Origin: Flavobacterium psychrotolerans
GTDB lineage: Bacteria > Bacteroidota > Bacteroidia > Flavobacteriales > Flavobacteriaceae
Assembly: GCF_003097635.1 (NCBI RefSeq)
Contig: NZ_QCZI01000011.1
Span: forward strand, 62,001-126,000
Direction: 5' to 3'
DNA: 64,000 bases
Part shown: piece after piece, positions 62,237 to 64,000 of the stretch
How positions within the stretch are numbered: position 1 is the stretch's first letter
Layout: each line of letters starts with the position of its first letter
Made by a program: the position numbers and the translations under genes
The notes under the pieces: generated by a model
Told to the model about the DNA's origin: nothing
Databases searched by the model: none
What the model saw: the letters and a program-made list of their open reading frames with translations, nothing else

Positions 62237-63523
62237 ATGAACATATTCTGGTTTAGACGTGATTTAAGAATTGACGACAATAAAGGGCTTTTCGAAGCTT
62301 TAATTAGCGGAGAAGAAATTCTGCCTATTTTTATTTTCGATACAATCATTCTTGACGAACTGCAAAAAGATGATGCTCGTGTTAGTTTTATACATGAATT
62401 ATTGACTAAAATTAATTCTGAATTACAGAAAAAAGGAAAATCATTGGCCGTTTTTCATGGAGAACCAACGGTTATTTTTGAACAATTAGCAAGTGAAAAT
62501 AAAATCAAGAATGTATTTACCAATCACGATTATGAGCCCTATGCCCGAAAGCGTGATTTAGCCATTTTTCAAGTTTTTAAAAAGTACGATATTAGTTTTA
62601 AAACCTATAAAGATCAAGTTGTTTTTGAAAAAAATGAAGTTACAAAAGATGATGGTTTGCCCTATGTGGTTTACACTCCCTATTCAAAAAAGTGGAAAGA
62701 AAAATTCAAAACTATACAATTAGAACATTTTTTATCAGAAGATAATCTGGAACAAATTGGCAGCCACTCCTACCCTTTTTTGAGTCTAAGTGACATTCAT
62801 TTTGAACCTTCAATAATAAAGGTGACTCCTTATGATATTTCAAAAAATTTGATTCGAAATTACGAAGAAACCAGAAACTTTCCTGCTTTAAATAAAACAT
62901 CCCATCTCGGTGCCTATCTCCGTTTTGGCGCTGTAAGTATTCGAAGAATGATTGCTAAAGCCATCGAAGAAAAAAACGAAACCTTTTGGAATGAACTTAT
63001 TTGGAGGGAATTTTTTATGCAAATCCTTTGGCATTTCCCAAATACTAAAAATGCCAGCTTCCGAGCAAAATATGATGCCATACAATGGAATAATAATGAA
63101 GATGATTTTAAAAAATGGTGTGAAGGAAAAACTGGCTATCCCTTTGTAGATGCTGGAATGCGAGAATTAAATATAACGGGGCACATGCACAATCGGGTTC
63201 GGATGATTGTGGCTAGTTTTTTATGCAAACATTTATTAATTGACTGGCGTTGGGGCGAAACTTATTTTGCTCAAAAATTGCTGGATTATGAACAGGCAAG
63301 CAATGTGGGTAATTGGCAATGGGCAGCAGGAACTGGTGTTGATGCAGCACCCTATTTTAGAATCTTCAATCCAACGGAACAAATTAAAAAATTCGATAAA
63401 GACCTAAAATACATTAAAAAATGGGTTCCAGAATTACAAGATTTCTCCTATCCAAAACCTATTGTTGATCACAAATTTGCGCGAGAACGTTGTTTGCGAG
63501 TGTATAAAGAAGCCGTTGGATAA
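62237..63523 (+). CDS. phrB: Deoxyribodipyrimidine photolyase (cryptochrome/photolyase family, class I)
   Basis: A 428-residue flavoprotein that repairs UV-induced pyrimidine dimers with blue light. The N-terminal antenna domain starts FWFRRDLRIDDNKGLFEAL. The FAD-binding half has FWNELIWREFFMQILWHFP, YPFVDAGMRELNITGHMHNRVRMIVASFLCKHLLIDWRWGETYF and NVGNWQWAAGTGVDAAPYFRIFNP. The typical Trp-rich electron path appears intact. It is the third gene of a light-related cluster, 39 bases after the SDR gene. Confidence 0.95.
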   Translation: MNIFWFRRDLRIDDNKGLFEALISGEEILPIFIFDTIILDELQKDDARVSFIHELLTKINSELQKKGKSLAVFHGEPTVIFEQLASENKIKNVFTNHDYEPYARKRDLAIFQVFKKYDISFKTYKDQVVFEKNEVTKDDGLPYVVYTPYSKKWKEKFKTIQLEHFLSEDNLEQIGSHSYPFLSLSDIHFEPSIIKVTPYDISKNLIRNYEETRNFPALNKTSHLGAYLRFGAVSIRRMIAKAIEEKNETFWNELIWREFFMQILWHFPNTKNASFRAKYDAIQWNNNEDDFKKWCEGKTGYPFVDAGMRELNITGHMHNRVRMIVASFLCKHLLIDWRWGETYFAQKLLDYEQASNVGNWQWAAGTGVDAAPYFRIFNPTEQIKKFDKDLKYIKKWVPELQDFSYPKPIVDHKFARERCLRVYKEAVG

Positions 63524-63525
63524 AG

Positions 63526-64000
63526 CTATCTTAAACTTCTAATTTTTTCAAAATTCAATTCGTCAAAATGTTGAATTACGCAATCTGCCAAAGATAAATC
63601 CTGCAATTTAGAATGTTCACTATTGTAACCAACACAATAAATTCCTGCTGCATTTGCTGCAATTATTCCGTTTGTACTGTCTTCAATTACAATGCAATTT
63701 TCTTTTGGAGCAGTAGATAAGGAAGCGGCATGTTCAAAAATGGCAGGATGTGGTTTTGACATAGGGAAATCCTCACCACTAACAATGTGCGTAAAATAAT
63801 GATGCAATCCAAAACGTCTAAAAACACGGTCGATGGTAACTTTTGAAGCAGATGAAGCTACAATCAATTGCATACCATTATCGTATAAATCTTTGATTAA
63901 TTTTTCAACGCCGTCAAATAAATACAAATCTTCTTTACTGTCAAATGCGTCGTTAAAGAGGTTTCGTTTTCTTAAAATTAAATCTTCAACATCCTCATTT
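63526..64000 (-). CDS. HAD-family phosphatase / beta-phosphoglucomutase-like (partial, N-terminus outside window)
   Basis: The frame is open to the right edge (reading NEDVEDLILRKRNLFNDAF in the last bases), so the gene continues beyond 64000. A reading starting at position 63927 would use a TTG inside the protein and is not the real start. Visible motifs are II in IVASSASK, III in KPHPAIFEHA and IV in VIEDSTNGIIAANAAG. The DxD nucleophile is expected outside the window. The cap-domain end IDRVFRRFGLHHYFTHIVSGEDFPMSKPHP fits HAD subfamily IA sugar-phosphate phosphatases or phosphomutases. Confidence 0.85.
   Translation of the reverse strand, partial: NEDVEDLILRKRNLFNDAFDSKEDLYLFDGVEKLIKDLYDNGMQLIVASSASKVTIDRVFRRFGLHHYFTHIVSGEDFPMSKPHPAIFEHAASLSTAPKENCIVIEDSTNGIIAANAAGIYCVGYNSEHSKLQDLSLADCVIQHFDELNFEKIRSLR

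Overview
This window looks like chromosomal DNA of a member of the Bacteroidota, most likely Flavobacterium or a close relative. It is AT-rich and has almost no Shine-Dalgarno sequences. Many genes are preceded by the flavobacterial -7 element TAnnTTTG. The gene families are also typical: a TonB-dependent receptor with a carboxypeptidase-regulatory-like N-terminus, a ResB-CcsA fusion, DUF2911, an SRPBCC-SDR-photolyase trio and an MlaEFD set. The assignment rests on these features and not on an rRNA gene, because none is present. I see no tRNA or rRNA gene, CRISPR array, insertion sequence, prophage or integration site. No stretch without a gene exceeds about 280 bases.

Layout. Positions 1-3209 hold a tight + strand group: the end of a 3-hydroxyacyl-CoA dehydrogenase, a YggS-type PLP protein, a DEDDh exonuclease fused to a GIY-YIG nuclease, and MiaA. 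Next come a secreted pullulanase-type GH13 enzyme and HolA (both -), an orphan HsdR-N nuclease-like protein, a family 2 glycosyltransferase and an OmpA-type lipoprotein. Positions 9.4-18.4 kb carry a YciO-like protein, a UvrD/PcrA helicase, a membrane-anchored protein of unknown function, an M1 aminopeptidase, a DUF1697 protein and RecG. Positions 18.5-24.1 kb are a complete RND efflux operon, followed by a bestrophin channel. Positions 25.1-28.0 kb pair an AraC regulator with a DUF779 protein and an aldehyde dehydrogenase. PheT, MenD, an acetyltransferase and a glutathione peroxidase follow.

The most distinctive region is 33.8-40.2 kb. A divergently transcribed ECF sigma/anti-sigma pair faces a four-gene - strand cluster. 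The cluster encodes two half-length DUF4331 proteins, a TPR lipoprotein and a TonB-dependent receptor. I read it as a regulated outer-membrane uptake or surface system with an unknown ligand. One DUF4331 fold appears to be split into an exported N-half and a lipoprotein C-half. A hairpin between the DUF4331 genes and the TPR/receptor genes could set different expression levels.

Positions 40.2-46.5 kb hold cytochrome c maturation (ResB-CcsA) and a group with a DUF2520 protein, a KdsC-like phosphatase, a UbiA-type prenyltransferase and Maf. Positions 46.7-54.9 kb form an envelope-maintenance neighbourhood: an AI-2E-family permease, MlaE-MlaF-MlaD, a coiled-coil lipoprotein, a beta-barrel protein, YtxH, a holin-like protein and a POTRA/BamA-like outer-membrane protein. 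Positions 55.7-60.0 kb encode an exported PIG-L deacetylase, a 34-residue membrane microprotein and a sodium:solute symporter, apparently translated as a unit. The window ends with a DUF2911 protein, the SRPBCC-SDR-photolyase cluster and the C-terminal part of a HAD phosphatase that runs off the right edge.
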